From the NCBI GenBank assembly GCA_964019335.1, contig OZ025730.1, positions 1-64,000 on the forward strand: a DNA stretch of 64,000 bases, read 5' to 3'. A program made the position numbers and the translations under genes. Shown piece after piece: positions 53,301-63,368 of the stretch (position 1 is its first letter; every line of letters starts with the position of its first letter). Under the pieces are notes generated by a model, which was not told where the DNA came from, searched no databases, and worked only from the letters and a program-made list of their open reading frames with translations. The DNA comes from Diplonema japonicum. Its lineage: Eukaryota > Euglenozoa > Diplonemea > Diplonemida > Diplonemidae.

Positions 53301-56300
53301 CAGCGCGTGACACACGTACCGCTTGTAGGACACCCCGTTGATGGTTGTGAATGATGCCTTGACGCTCTCGCCCCACTCCTTCGACAGCAGGCTGTTGGTG
53401 GCAACCCACCCAAGCACCTCTGTGACAGTAGACCGTTCTGTGGGGCGCAGCTCGTCTGTGACCCACCTGCACCCCTGTGCAGACTTCATTTCGTAGTACG
53501 CCAAATCAACAACAGCTTCTCTCATGTCGCACAACCCGTACACATTGCGAGCAAGAGTCTGGCCCCTCATCGATGCCCACAGCCTGACCTGCCTCTCGAT
53601 CCAATACTGCACCCTTTTCTCATATGTAGCATGCGTGCTCGCCGTGTTTGACGCCCTGATGTCTTCCAGCTGACTAAGCGGTGGGCCGTCGTACCTCCAC
53701 GTGTACTCTCCCCACTTCTTGCTCCCCGCAATGCACCCGTCTTCATACTCCTTTCTGAGTTTTCCCCACAAAGTGTGTAGCTGCCCTTGCTTGGCGGATG
53801 CCAGCACTTTCTCTGCATCTTTCAAGCCGAAGAAGTTCCGCTCAACGAAGGCCTCCCACTCCTCGCGCCATATGTCGACCATGTGCTGCAAGATCTCGTT
53901 CTGGACGAGATCCTTCATCGTGTAGAGCACTGTCTCCGCGTAGTACGGTACGAAGAAGGTAAGCGACTTCATGGCAAAAACACTGACCTTCTTCTGGAGC
54001 AGGGTGAGGATGTATGCTTGGTCTTGAGCCATGTTCTGCGTGGGGAACATGGCCTTGAGCCCCGCACCACCGTTGAAAAACTGCAAGAAGTGGATGAGAG
54101 CTTCTTCTGGTGGTGCGGACTCGAAACTCCAACGGCAGTACGCGTCACACTGGGACTTGTTGATGAGGTCCCTTTCCCAGAGGTGGACGAAGATGCCACG
54201 GTACATGCACAGCTGGTGGTAGACGAAGAGGTGTTTGGGGAGATTCCCCACGTGCTTCACACCATTTACCACCTTCGAGACCGTAACCTCGAGAAATGCA
54301 TCATCGGTGAGTGCAATGCGGTGGTGCATGCGGGTTGTGCCTACCGCAACCACCGTCTCTCTCGTTTGCCTCTCGTCTATAACCTTGAAGACGAGGTACT
54401 TGATGTTTGCTTCGCCAAAATACACGTCACGATAGAACTGCGGATTGCTCCCAGAAGCAGTGTGAGTGCATATCTGATTCTCCTCTTGTTCTTGAGGGTG
54501 CACCTCCACCCGTGCACTCCCTTTCACATTAACGCATTTTTCAATCCTCACAAACACTCCCGTCTGCTGTATCTGTGGCATGAAGCTCCCGTAGATAGAC
54601 AGATCCGGCACCACCTGTGCACTGTTCGAGTCGTGTTCCAAAGGCGACGGCTTGCTGCTCTTTTTCACCATCGCCTCCATGAGGGCCTGCACGTCAGACC
54701 ACTGTTTCACAGTGCCGAGCTTTTTCTTGAAGCCAACAATATACCCGCAGACGATGCTGAGCAACATGTACGAGACGTGAGCTAGCAGCGTCAAGCTGAT
54801 GAAGGTGGTGATGAAGATGAGCACCAGCGAGACGAAGCATACGACATCCTTACCATCGGCAGTGCAGTGGCTCTCCGAGGTGATGAAGTTCGACAGTACA
54901 GGTAGATCTACCTCGGTGCATCTGCAGACGCTAAGGGTGAGGGTTGCAACAGAGGGAACGATGATGAACCAGGCAACGCTTGCCTGCATGAGCAACATAG
55001 CAAAGAGGGTGCAGGCCCTCCACGAGAGGAACCTGGTAGGATGTTTCAGGGATATCCTGAACTGCAGGTTGCCCAAGGGGCGTATGATCAACTGCGACAC
55101 CCACATGAACGCGATGTACCCTGTTACAACATCCGCCTGCAGGAAATCGTTCCCTTTGGTGTCGGGGTAGAACTTCACAATACCGAAAAACAGGGAACAC
55201 CCCAGCTCGACGAGAGAGAGGAGGGAAAAGCGGATGTGATGCTTGGGCAGGGGGAACATCCAGAGATCGATCAAACGGTTCATGATGCAGATGATAGATT
55301 CGACAGACGCCAGAAGCCACCAGGTGAGGCCCCATTTGAAGTTCATCTGTACAGCTAGCATCCCGTAAAAGAGTGTAAGGTGTGCATGCACCGTGAACGT
55401 GAAAAGCCTGACAGGTACCACCCAAGATAGCCTTTCAGGGAATGTTTTCTGCAAAGCATCACCGTTCTTCACGATGCCACTCATGCTGTACATGGTGTAC
55501 GTTCTACCCATGCTACGTGTGTCGTTGATAGGGTGCCACTGAGTCACTCCGCCGTACTTAGCTTTGTACATCTGGTGGTAGATCTCGTCGACATCTGCGT
55601 AGTTCACAGTGTCGCTCTTCACAAGCTCCAAGTGGTGCTGGCACATATTCACCACATCCCTTACGCAATCCAGCACCATGGTAGGGTCTCTGTCTTCTGT
55701 GGAGCGCAGGATCCAGTCATACAGCATCACCTTGAGCCACTTCGATTGCCTCAGGTTGTCGACTCTCTGTTGAATGATCAGGAACAGCACCGGCCGCATT
55801 ACAAGACCGAACTCTCCCTTCCAAACCCGGGACCCAAACTCTTTCATGTCGTCCGCTGCACTTGCCTTTGGGCTGAACCCTAAGCACTCTGGGGGTAAGA
55901 TGTCGTCGTGCACCGTTTTCACAGCATCGATGATTATTTCACGTGGCAGATCACCCGCCACGAAGTCGTTGCCCTCCAAGGTGAGATAGTCCCGTTGCTC
56001 TTCGGAGTGCATCTTGTCCTTGTCCTTCTCTTTGTGATGCGTGAAACACCTCCTCAGCACGGCCTGTCCCACAGCGTGCACATACGCCTCATACGCAAGG
56101 TTCACATTATATCTTGGTCGTTTTGCGATGTCCTCTTTTGAAGGAGGTTTCGTTTCTGAATTCTCCAAAACGGCTTTCGCGATGCTCGGTGTCAGTTTCA
56201 CGCTCCTCTTGATGACGCCGTCCTTGTCGGGGAAGGACAGCTCCGCCGCCGCCTTAATATCGCTCACGGACACCTTCAGGTTCTCCACTACTGCCTTGAG

Positions 56301-59126
56301 TGCTGATCCCACCTTTTCCACCTCGGCGTTCTGTTTCCTGTTATTAACCAAAACTGACACCTCCTTGCCCTCGTGGTGGTCCTCGTATTCACTACGGAAG
56401 CCGAATGGCTCTATCACCAGCTTGCTGGCAAGCTTGATGAGAGCAATGTCGCCACACCTGCTCTTTAAGGTCCCCGTCACCCAATGTTTCTGCCCCTTGT
56501 ACTCGCAAGGCACCAGCACGCTGTCCCCATCGTTGAGCGGAAGCTTTGAGGAAGCTGGCTCAGCAGCGCCTAGCCATGGCCTTGCAGCCCTTTTCTCGGA
56601 CGCTGTCTTTACGGAGTCCCTCAGCACCCATTGGGTGCCATTCCACACCACTGGGTTGGCGAGGGCCCAGCTGAGGTCGTTCAAGGCGTGCTGCACATCG
56701 GTGTGGCCCAACAAGAAATCCCTGATGCGCTCGAAGGGCACAAAAGCATCGATGTCACCCTTGGGAGTCGACCCTGCGTGTAAGACGTTGCAGTCGCCAC
56801 GGTGCTGTCTCTCGCCGTGCATGCTGGGCCCCGATGGCCCGGCACGGGCTATCCAATTCGGCGCTGTAACTTCGGCAACATGTGATGCTGCACCTTGCGA
56901 CTTCTTGGCGTTCTTGATGACGAGGAAGCGCACAATGCACATTGACATGAAGAGCATCAGCAGGACGGCAGCGAGGACGAGCAGGTGCACCGCCATAGTG
57001 TAGTCCTTGAGGAGGTAGTCGTGGGGGAGCTCGGTGCAGCAATCATCGGTGGCACCGCAGTCTTGGAAGGATTCGTTTGCTACTGCAAATGCAGAGGAGA
57101 GAGACGACAAGGCTGGTTTGAGTCTAAGGCAGAGCATCTCATCAGTGACGTTCTGAGCAGAGACGCCCAGCCACTCCTCATTGAGCCGCTGGTCAAGTCC
57201 GTAGCCTCTGACCTGCGCTCCGCATGTGGACTGCACATCCGCTTCATCCACGTTGCAGTTAGGATGGTCGGGGTCGAATTTCGACCCCTTCCACCATTCG
57301 TCCATCCATTCAAACACAGCACCGCCGATCAGCTTCTGGTAGGGTGCCTCCAGCAGCGATCCATTCTCCCACGCGTACGCCACGTCGTCGAGCGTCTGCG
57401 CATCATCGCCCTCCTCCACGAACGACACAGACACCAGGTGCGTGAGGGGGTCCCTCGTACCTTTGTTGTAGATGCGATAGTTGTTAATCTTCACGAATCG
57501 TGGGTCGGGGAGGGCGTCTTGTGTAATGGTATCTGACGGGCAGACAGGCGTATAGCAGATAGAGACGTTGGCTTTTTCACCGAGGTACTTGCTGATGACA
57601 CGCGAGAGGGACATGAGGGAGCTTGTTTGATTCGCTTCAGAGAGGATGTTAGACTGCCCGGATTGCTTGAAGGCAGACTCTCCGATAGAGAAATCTTGTA
57701 AAGAGTCGGCCCCGTACTCGGAGATGAGAATGGGCTTCGCGAGATTGAACTGCAGCAACATGTCGTTGAGTCTGTCGGCGCCGACGTAGGGCTGCAGCCC
57801 CCAGACTTCAAAACCAGAGGAGCCGTCGAACTTCTCCATCTGGTCGCGAACCTCGTCACTGTTCGCCATGGGCACCATCATGGGGTGTGGGCTGTATCCA
57901 TTTGCCCGGTTTTCTTCCGAGTCGCGTACGTCGCTGAGAACTTTAACCGCTTGAAAAAACGCAGGCAGCACGCCATAAAAGGCGTTCGGGTTGTCCTCCA
58001 AGTTCGGTTCGTTGGAAATGGCCCACATCAACACCGCAGGGTGCGACCGGTACTTTCGAAGCAGGTGCGCAAAGTTCACCTTCATGCTCTTCAAGACCTG
58101 CGTGTCCTCCAGGTTGGAATACAGCTTCGAATCCATCCAAAATGTGACAATAACCTTCAAACCCAACGCATGGCAGTCGTCAAGGAAATCCGTGTGGTCC
58201 CGATCGAGCAGCCAATTGTACAACCGGATGGTGTTGAATATCTTCGCTATCTTCCGGAGGTGGAACCGGTTGTACTCCCGATACGACGTTCTGAAGAGCG
58301 AGTCTCTGACAGAAGTCATGTGCATGATGTCCCCAAAGGGGTACTCGTACCGTGCATCTACGCCCTTCCACACAGGGTGGTAGGCCACACCCTTCACAAT
58401 GTAAAGCTTGTCGTCGACATAAAGCCCTTTGTCGCGTACCTCCACAACGGATGGCTGAGTGTTGATACTTTTTGTTTCGCGGATGGAAACGGCTAGGATA
58501 CCGCAGAGGATGATGACCAAGGTGGCGATGGGGATGGGGAGAACGATGTCGAAGAACAACATGCAGACCCATTGCATCACAGTTCCCTGCGTGGGTTTCA
58601 CATCGGTTCTGGTAAACTCCCTGTCCTCGTTGTGCCATGTGTGAGCGGGTTTTGGAACAGGGTTTGTCATGGGAACACCGTGCGACGCGATCTTCCTGTC
58701 AGTGCTGAAGGAGAGGTTTCTTCGAAACCTAAGAGACCCGAGCTCGCTTGGGGTTTCGTCGATGACTTCATTGTCGCCTTCTGGTTTTGGTTCCGCGGCA
58801 GCCTTTGCCCCGCCGCCCAGACCACTGCTTGAGAGTGGAGACCATGCATTGTTACTGTTTCCCATAGGTGAGCTTCCATTCGACGAATTCGGGTATGGCG
58901 CCAACGGGTTGCCTAGTAACGGGGTTGCTAGTAATGTGTCCGCGTTCAACGGGCTGATCGCAACAGGCCGCTTCTTCACCTCCTTTCCGTCCCCGTTCAG
59001 AAACATGGGTGATGGGGTGAGCAGTCCCAGCTTCGGTGATTTTTTCAGGTTTCCCATCGGGAGATCCAAATCAACATAATGCGAGGCTGCGGGGTTCTTC
59101 TTCATCGCTTTATTTAAATTGGCCAT
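50358..59126 (-). CDS. Giant 1,3-beta-glucan synthase (GT48) fused to a GH-A glycosidase-like domain
   Basis: One uninterrupted frame of 2,922 residues. In order: a disordered cytosolic N-terminus; membrane span 1 (about 185-213); a TIM-barrel clan GH-A domain (about 225-700) with LYIVKGVAYHP, the acid/base motif WAISNEPN (Glu near 373) and the nucleophile motif ILISEYGADS (Glu near 469); span 2 (about 709-735); a cytosolic region leading to the FKS1-type domain (about 1100-1230); a first membrane bundle (about 1240-1455); a C2-like domain (about 1525-1640); and the GT48 core. The core signatures are RLWASMRGQTLARNVYG (about 1850), ENQNNMITCARGE (about 2150), MGFREHIFTQS (about 2210), MHYGHPDM (about 2252) and EDIFLGYEM (about 2280). 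A second membrane bundle and a C-terminal CxxC-x10-CxxC finger (about 2795-2815) follow. GT48 makes 1,3-beta-glucan from UDP-glucose, here perhaps paramylon. The GH part resembles GH2/GH72-type enzymes. Confidence 0.95.
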   Translation of the reverse strand: MANLNKAMKKNPAASHYVDLDLPMGNLKKSPKLGLLTPSPMFLNGDGKEVKKRPVAISPLNADTLLATPLLGNPLAPYPNSSNGSSPMGNSNNAWSPLSSSGLGGGAKAAAEPKPEGDNEVIDETPSELGSLRFRRNLSFSTDRKIASHGVPMTNPVPKPAHTWHNEDREFTRTDVKPTQGTVMQWVCMLFFDIVLPIPIATLVIILCGILAVSIRETKSINTQPSVVEVRDKGLYVDDKLYIVKGVAYHPVWKGVDARYEYPFGDIMHMTSVRDSLFRTSYREYNRFHLRKIAKIFNTIRLYNWLLDRDHTDFLDDCHALGLKVIVTFWMDSKLYSNLEDTQVLKSMKVNFAHLLRKYRSHPAVLMWAISNEPNLEDNPNAFYGVLPAFFQAVKVLSDVRDSEENRANGYSPHPMMVPMANSDEVRDQMEKFDGSSGFEVWGLQPYVGADRLNDMLLQFNLAKPILISEYGADSLQDFSIGESAFKQSGQSNILSEANQTSSLMSLSRVISKYLGEKANVSICYTPVCPSDTITQDALPDPRFVKINNYRIYNKGTRDPLTHLVSVSFVEEGDDAQTLDDVAYAWENGSLLEAPYQKLIGGAVFEWMDEWWKGSKFDPDHPNCNVDEADVQSTCGAQVRGYGLDQRLNEEWLGVSAQNVTDEMLCLRLKPALSSLSSAFAVANESFQDCGATDDCCTELPHDYLLKDYTMAVHLLVLAAVLLMLFMSMCIVRFLVIKNAKKSQGAASHVAEVTAPNWIARAGPSGPSMHGERQHRGDCNVLHAGSTPKGDIDAFVPFERIRDFLLGHTDVQHALNDLSWALANPVVWNGTQWVLRDSVKTASEKRAARPWLGAAEPASSKLPLNDGDSVLVPCEYKGQKHWVTGTLKSRCGDIALIKLASKLVIEPFGFRSEYEDHHEGKEVSVLVNNRKQNAEVEKVGSALKAVVENLKVSVSDIKAAAELSFPDKDGVIKRSVKLTPSIAKAVLENSETKPPSKEDIAKRPRYNVNLAYEAYVHAVGQAVLRRCFTHHKEKDKDKMHSEEQRDYLTLEGNDFVAGDLPREIIIDAVKTVHDDILPPECLGFSPKASAADDMKEFGSRVWKGEFGLVMRPVLFLIIQQRVDNLRQSKWLKVMLYDWILRSTEDRDPTMVLDCVRDVVNMCQHHLELVKSDTVNYADVDEIYHQMYKAKYGGVTQWHPINDTRSMGRTYTMYSMSGIVKNGDALQKTFPERLSWVVPVRLFTFTVHAHLTLFYGMLAVQMNFKWGLTWWLLASVESIICIMNRLIDLWMFPLPKHHIRFSLLSLVELGCSLFFGIVKFYPDTKGNDFLQADVVTGYIAFMWVSQLIIRPLGNLQFRISLKHPTRFLSWRACTLFAMLLMQASVAWFIIVPSVATLTLSVCRCTEVDLPVLSNFITSESHCTADGKDVVCFVSLVLIFITTFISLTLLAHVSYMLLSIVCGYIVGFKKKLGTVKQWSDVQALMEAMVKKSSKPSPLEHDSNSAQVVPDLSIYGSFMPQIQQTGVFVRIEKCVNVKGSARVEVHPQEQEENQICTHTASGSNPQFYRDVYFGEANIKYLVFKVIDERQTRETVVAVGTTRMHHRIALTDDAFLEVTVSKVVNGVKHVGNLPKHLFVYHQLCMYRGIFVHLWERDLINKSQCDAYCRWSFESAPPEEALIHFLQFFNGGAGLKAMFPTQNMAQDQAYILTLLQKKVSVFAMKSLTFFVPYYAETVLYTMKDLVQNEILQHMVDIWREEWEAFVERNFFGLKDAEKVLASAKQGQLHTLWGKLRKEYEDGCIAGSKKWGEYTWRYDGPPLSQLEDIRASNTASTHATYEKRVQYWIERQVRLWASMRGQTLARNVYGLCDMREAVVDLAYYEMKSAQGCRWVTDELRPTERSTVTEVLGWVATNSLLSKEWGESVKASFTTINGVSYKRYVCHALLYYNIDGARLFGSDSGWKHCSTGWEKLLSAVELRKDFCKNIDDAQGSEAKNVTEGKMLNTLASQIESAIAISAEANALREKAEVLVSTKIQLCFGAQVYFAKDEVRNPTNELLRMDRFRHLELATDFTAGTSFRSVHIARKAAPVNRTNFLNSYGEPAEIAKRGTCEKCKKPLSVVRCGNGDPHPMEQFSLTVFDRQAPLKLGEGKAENQNNMITCARGEVLNILDMNQDGYYSEGIKLPFITNLWNDFNRSNIEEGYKSQHKDTYQVMGFREHIFTQSHSAVGRYMALAEFSFVTLIQRFLASPHEVRMHYGHPDMVNAHLMKQTGGVSRASLSVNVNEDIFLGYEMAQNGRRICMIENLSFGKGREVDFNNASVFLKKLSAGCVMQLSSRDVHNLYTKILSLNAKWALFYGSIAHFMNIFLMDLTIFAFTYALMFFSLADITPQVLRLNQSPLSDPWLFQIGMFYIVPMLVEMNLERSYLKLSDFIMSVPFFSHQNRITASFFGMTMHTGTAKYLGTGRGMGNQPNSFIEFFIHHTWTNFIPGFKLIACIVVFWWGSNGCNQCENNSGFVRLWIVIVSAVSYLAGPALYNPKPSFTLTWGEAKAALEWMHQPVPVKFCKSSISIDTAAFAAHATHGGGSKKSLLVFWIFEWFEYLNSKALSASGSVVSSLSVLFKEFVFIIVKYLPWAAVVYFTLVVPRGTGPVEITHDPVTGNVSTSIDDIPMHTLRPDILLLLVLDIFLWEVVNASIYIFPNEGYLSGIIRLIRLAAVPFLILVAIITIFVYGKTGVWEAIRDLIGYMFLLGTAFSLLTDTYIAMVQFVISVQGGVGKIHHLQTSLYNGDTDERIKVHTCTECRMAGVRLHEKNCPHCKAAMSPLGFGSRSGKVPCTITEAFVIVDKANDSETVYSVDCDGEAAVKKRRLWHLNFVARWSPLLMYFRRMYYLVIAVLSVTSLLASALSAVHTTWLFNDRVAKRRKS

Positions 59127-59236
59127 TTCTTCTTATTTTCTTTTGGAAGGGGGGGGGGGGGGCGTGTTAGTCCCCCTGTTTCTCCCACTGTGTAAAAATG
59201 GTGTTTTTTTTTTTTAAACAGAGGGGGGAGAATAGG

Positions 59237-59267
<31 letters not shown>

Positions 59268-59269
59268 CT

Positions 59270-59494
59270 TCACTGCTTCCAGGTGTCTATTAAGTCGAAT
59301 AAAGCGCTTTTCTTCGCTGTTTTCTTCTTTTTTGCAGCTATTGCGGTTTCCTGGGTTGTAGCTGCGGTCTTCTTCTTCGTCTTGTGGTGTACCCCGTGCG
59401 CTCCTGTTGGGACCACGTCAAACGAACTGGTCAAGATAGCTGAGGGGTCCACAGAGCTCATGTCCCAAGTGTCAATCATCGATACGAAACCCAT
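59270..59494 (-). CDS. Small 74-residue basic protein
   Basis: MGFVSMIDTWDMSS at the start and ALFDLIDTWKQ at the end share the motif IDTW. Between them is a Lys/Ala/Thr-rich stretch with several KKK groups. A pyrimidine tract and TTATTAG (AG at 59519-59520) lie 25 bases upstream of the ATG, as for other genes here. The ORF sits between homopolymer spacers and has normal codon texture at both ends. I think it is a real gene. Function unknown; the basic middle could bind nucleic acid or be a targeting segment. Confidence 0.55.
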   Translation of the reverse strand: MGFVSMIDTWDMSSVDPSAILTSSFDVVPTGAHGVHHKTKKKTAATTQETAIAAKKKKTAKKSALFDLIDTWKQ

Positions 59495-59890
59495 AGTTAC
59501 TTTTATGTGTAAATCAACCTAATAAGGAGAGATTTAAAAAAAAAAAAAAAGGAAGAGGGCGAAAAGTAATAAAAGTTTATGGTAAGGCAGGATGGGGGGG
59601 GGGGGGGGGCAGAAAGCGTTACATCCCTCCCCCACCAGTGGAAAAAGTGAAATGCAAAGAAAGGAAAAGTATACGTACAAATGTTCGCAAAAAAAAAAAA
59701 AACAAGAAAGAAAACTATAAAAAGAAATACTGTGTGTGTGTGTGTGTGGTGTGTGCGCAAACAAATTTTAAAAAGAAGAAAAAAAAAATGTAGCAGCAGA
59801 GGGGAGCAAACAAAATTTTACCGAACACTTTTTTAATTAAACAAGACACCCATGGGGGGGGAGGGGGGCGGGCAAGCTTTCTTCACTTGC

Positions 59891-59935
<45 letters not shown>

Positions 59936-59937
59936 AT
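59495..59937. other. Spacer with dinucleotide and homopolymer runs
   Basis: A TG run (about 59731-59748), G runs (about 59594-59609) and a 36-base A run (about 59895-59930), the last directly before the protease stop codon. No gene besides the flanking ones. Confidence 0.6.
59519..59550 (-). promoter_or_regulatory. Candidate trans-splice acceptor of the 74-residue gene
   Basis: On the coding strand: CTTCC, a 15-base T run, AAATCTCTCC, then TTATTAG. The AG at 59520-59519 is the first one upstream of the ATG at 59494. Confidence 0.45.
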
Positions 59938-62171
59938 TCAATAACCATTCCACGCGGGGAATGAGGGCAACCCCAACTTAAACCCTCCATGGGACATAAC
60001 GTAGGTTAGAGGGAGGGGAGGCAGCCCAGCACCATTCGACAGACTAATACTAGACAGGTGGGGTTGTGCGGTAGAATCGGCAACGGGGGGCTCCACCTCC
60101 TTTTGACCCTGATCCGGAAGCAAGGGCGCGATGATACGCGTTAGCTCAGGAGTCACACCTTGGTCAAGAACATTAGAAGGCGTGATACCAGCCTCGCTGA
60201 GCTGTGCCATGATGTGAGGCGGGAGGCTTTCATTGCTAATGAGCTCGAGAACTTCCGGCGGCACCACCACATCAGGCACGTCGCCTTGAATCAAATCGAC
60301 TTTTGTGTCCAAAACCCTGGTAGTTGAAAACGTGGGTTTATCCCCATTTGTTTCCTTCCATTGCTTGGTAATCGCATCGATTTCGTCGAAGTGATTCTTC
60401 CCGTAGATGAACGCCGTTACAGAACGTCTTTTAGGGCTTTTGTTGGAAACGTAGGTCTCGAAGAACGTAACGAAGTCCTGTTTCTTGGTTTCTTCCAAAA
60501 CGGCGATCTCCTTCAAGTGCTGGTCGAAGACCTTGGTGCGGTTTTCAATTCGTTTCCACCACACGTCGGTTTGCTTGTTAAGCGTTTTCGGTGTGTCCTT
60601 TCGCCTTTCGATTTCAGCGTTGACCACCGACTGGAAGTCCTCATCTGTCACCTTCTGGATCCAATCGTCCAAAGCATCAATAAAACAATGGATCCTGCAA
60701 TACGCGTACCATGGGGAGCATACTGCTGATTGTACTAAGAATTTGAACCCTTCGATCAATTCGTCTTGCTTTTGGTAAGAGCTGACGACGTATCCCAGCT
60801 GTTCAGAGGTACGAAGTGAGTTGAAGAACAGGCTGTCCAGCAGCCTTGCAAGAATGTCGACCAACGTGATCAATCTCGGCGATTCCACTCCGAACTGTAT
60901 GTACATGTCGACGACCGTGCTTTTGTTTTCAGGGTTGTGGCCTTTCATCGGGATGATGAAGTTCTTCCCTTTCGGAAGCTTCAGGATTCTCGAATGTTGA
61001 GGGTACAGCGAATACGGAAGGGCACCGCATTTGTCAAGGTACCACTCCTGCAGTGATTTCGCTGTCTTCAGAGTCTCGTCCTTCGTGATGTTCCCGGTGG
61101 CGAGGATGGTCATGGCGACGTTCTTTCTGAACTCCTTTATGTACCACAGCATGTCATTATGTGTGATTGTTTTTGCAGCGTCGAGAACTTCCTTCACAGA
61201 CCACCTTGTGAAGTGTGTTACAAGCCCGATTTGTTCCGAAGCGTGGATCACCGCTTGCTTCCTGTTAAAATTCACTAAATCCTCGGATATTTTACTCAAC
61301 GATGTGTTGAAAAGCTCTTCTGGTGGATCGACGGAGTCGATGGCCTTCCAGACCAGCTCCAACAACTTTCCGATTTTCTGGCTCAACCCGCCAACATACA
61401 CCTCAAGGCCGTCCGTGCTTGAAAGGATGTCGAGATTAAGATTCGCGATCAAAGCGTAGTACGTCACAGTGTTCGTCTGCTCTTTCAGGATCCGCACGAA
61501 GATTCTGTTTAAAACCCTGCTTTTCGGTGAACTGTACGCAACGGGGGAGGCGACCTTGATCTTCATAGAGACTTTGGGTACTTTGTAAACGGTGTCTTTC
61601 CAGTGGTACACACTGATCTCTGGTTTTTCTAACGCGCTGTCGGCAGTCCTGCGCAGGATCTGCAAGGGAACGTGGTCTTGCTCTCCTTCATCGTCATCGG
61701 CGGTGAGGGAGAAATCGTGGGGAATGAACGGGTTTATGTGCGGCATCGTCAGGTCCTTGCATATGCTCGCCGGTTTCCTCCAGGAGTCGAGCAGCTCTTT
61801 GGACAGCTCCCTCACCCCGTACTTGTTGTCGTAGAATCGCGACGTTCTATTTATTTATTTTTTTTCTAATTCTTCTTTTTTTTTTTTTTTTTGAAAAAAT
61901 ACTTGTTCAGCACCACTGCCTCCTCGCCGTCGAAAGAAGGACGCTTCACGGCCATCACCGCATTGTCAGGAGTGAAATCTTTCAGCATTTCCATAACCTT
62001 TTTTGTTGTTGTAAAAAGAAAAGACCCCCCCCCCCCCCCCTCCCATACCGCGTTGCTGTCCTTCTCGAACATTTTCAAATCCCCGCTCAGCGTGTACTCC
62101 GGATCGTACTTAAGCATCGCTGCAGAGCAGTGGCTAGTATGGCGGTAAGGGGACGGCATATCGCCATAGCT

Positions 62172-62215
<44 letters not shown>

Positions 62216-63368
62216 ACCTGAACTCCATTGCAGCAGTGTCGCAAACCTCAGTCCACACCTTTTCCGAGAAGCCCTCGTTGGTGACGAGCCTGAACTGTTG
62301 ATATATAAGCCCAACGACCTCTTCCAGGTGTTGGTACCCCTCTGAAGTGAGGTAAATCTCGACTTCGAAAAGCGTGTATATCTTGGACATATCGAGCACC
62401 GACCCTGCTAGGAGTTCGGTGGCCCAACCCCGTTGTTTCAGGACCCAGAGGATGGAACCTTCGCATTCATGGCCGATGATGTGTGCGATGTATCGAGTGG
62501 GCTTTGTTTTGTACAGCCCGTAGCCTCCTTTGACAGGCCAGAACATGTGAAGGCGGGTATTTTCATTGACTGCTGCAACCTGGTAGATCTTTCCGAGTTT
62601 TGTTCGGTCGAAGGGAAAAACGTCTTCCCAGGGCTGGGGTATTGGGGGCGACTTGTCCGGGATTTCTACGAAATATTTCGTGACCATCGCTTTCAGCACG
62701 TCGATGGGTTCCTTTCCGTACACGCATAGCTTCATGGACCGTGCTGTGTAGAATTTCTGAAATTCGAAAAGATGCTTTCGCACATCGATTCCCTTTGAAG
62801 CAGGCGTTGTACGCAACGTCTCGATGTTCCCACAGCCGAAGTTTGAAAAGGGATGCGTTGGATCAGCGATGTCCTTTAAAAACATTATGAACCGCATGTA
62901 ATCCTCTGTTAGAAATCGTTGGTTTTCCGACTCCACCGCCATCAACTCCCTTTCCGTGGCAGAGTCTGTAAAAAGTGGCGTGATAAAGAACTGCGCGAAT
63001 CGATCCAACGCACCTTCTAAAGCCGACGAGATCACGTTAAAAATGTAGTTGGTGTGCTCATAAGATGTATAAGCATTGCACGACCCACCGTGCTCTGTTA
63101 GGTATGAGTTATACGAATTCTCTTGCGGGTACTTCTCCGTCCCTAGAAACATCATGTGTTCAGTGAAATGAGCAAGGCCGGGCAACTCGACTGGGTCGTT
63201 GAACTGGCCTACCTTGCAGTCCATTGAAGCAGCGCTTTGTTCTGTGGCGGGGTCGGAGATGAGCAGAACATCCAGCCCGTTGGGAAGGGTGATATACTTG
63301 TGAATTTTAGGCTTTCCTTCCAGCATTGAGGCCGGGACCTCGACTTCTATTTCTTTTTGGTCGGTCAT
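59938..63368 (-). CDS. IDE: Insulysin-family (M16) zinc metallopeptidase
   Basis: Four exons: 63368-62218, 62169-62049, 61997-61903 and 61846-59938. The introns are 48, 51 and 56 bases; the first two are in frame and stop-free. Spliced length is 1,091 residues, close to the usual length plus a tail. The inverted zinc site HFTEH is at residues 67-71 and the third ligand is Glu148 (AVESEN). The other family parts follow in order: the SCNAYTSYEHTNYIF strand, the HLFEFQKFYTARSMKLCVYG domain border, the second half with SRFYDNKYG and LPLTYV-like C-terminal elements, and RTSEQLGYVVSS. The last intron restores NKT-SRFYDNKYGVREL, so this is one gene, not two. The enzyme degrades short peptides in the cytosol, mitochondria or peroxisomes. 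The final 100 residues are an unusual Pro-rich tail. Confidence 0.95.
62172..62210. repeat. 39-base intronic T run
   Basis: Makes up nearly all of the 48-base first intron of the M16 protease gene (A on the coding strand), between GTATTCT and CAG. Confidence 0.8.

Noticed and set aside
53787..54785. Plus-strand frame of 332 codons
   Set aside because: It is antisense to the glucan synthase, whose protein signatures are unambiguous.
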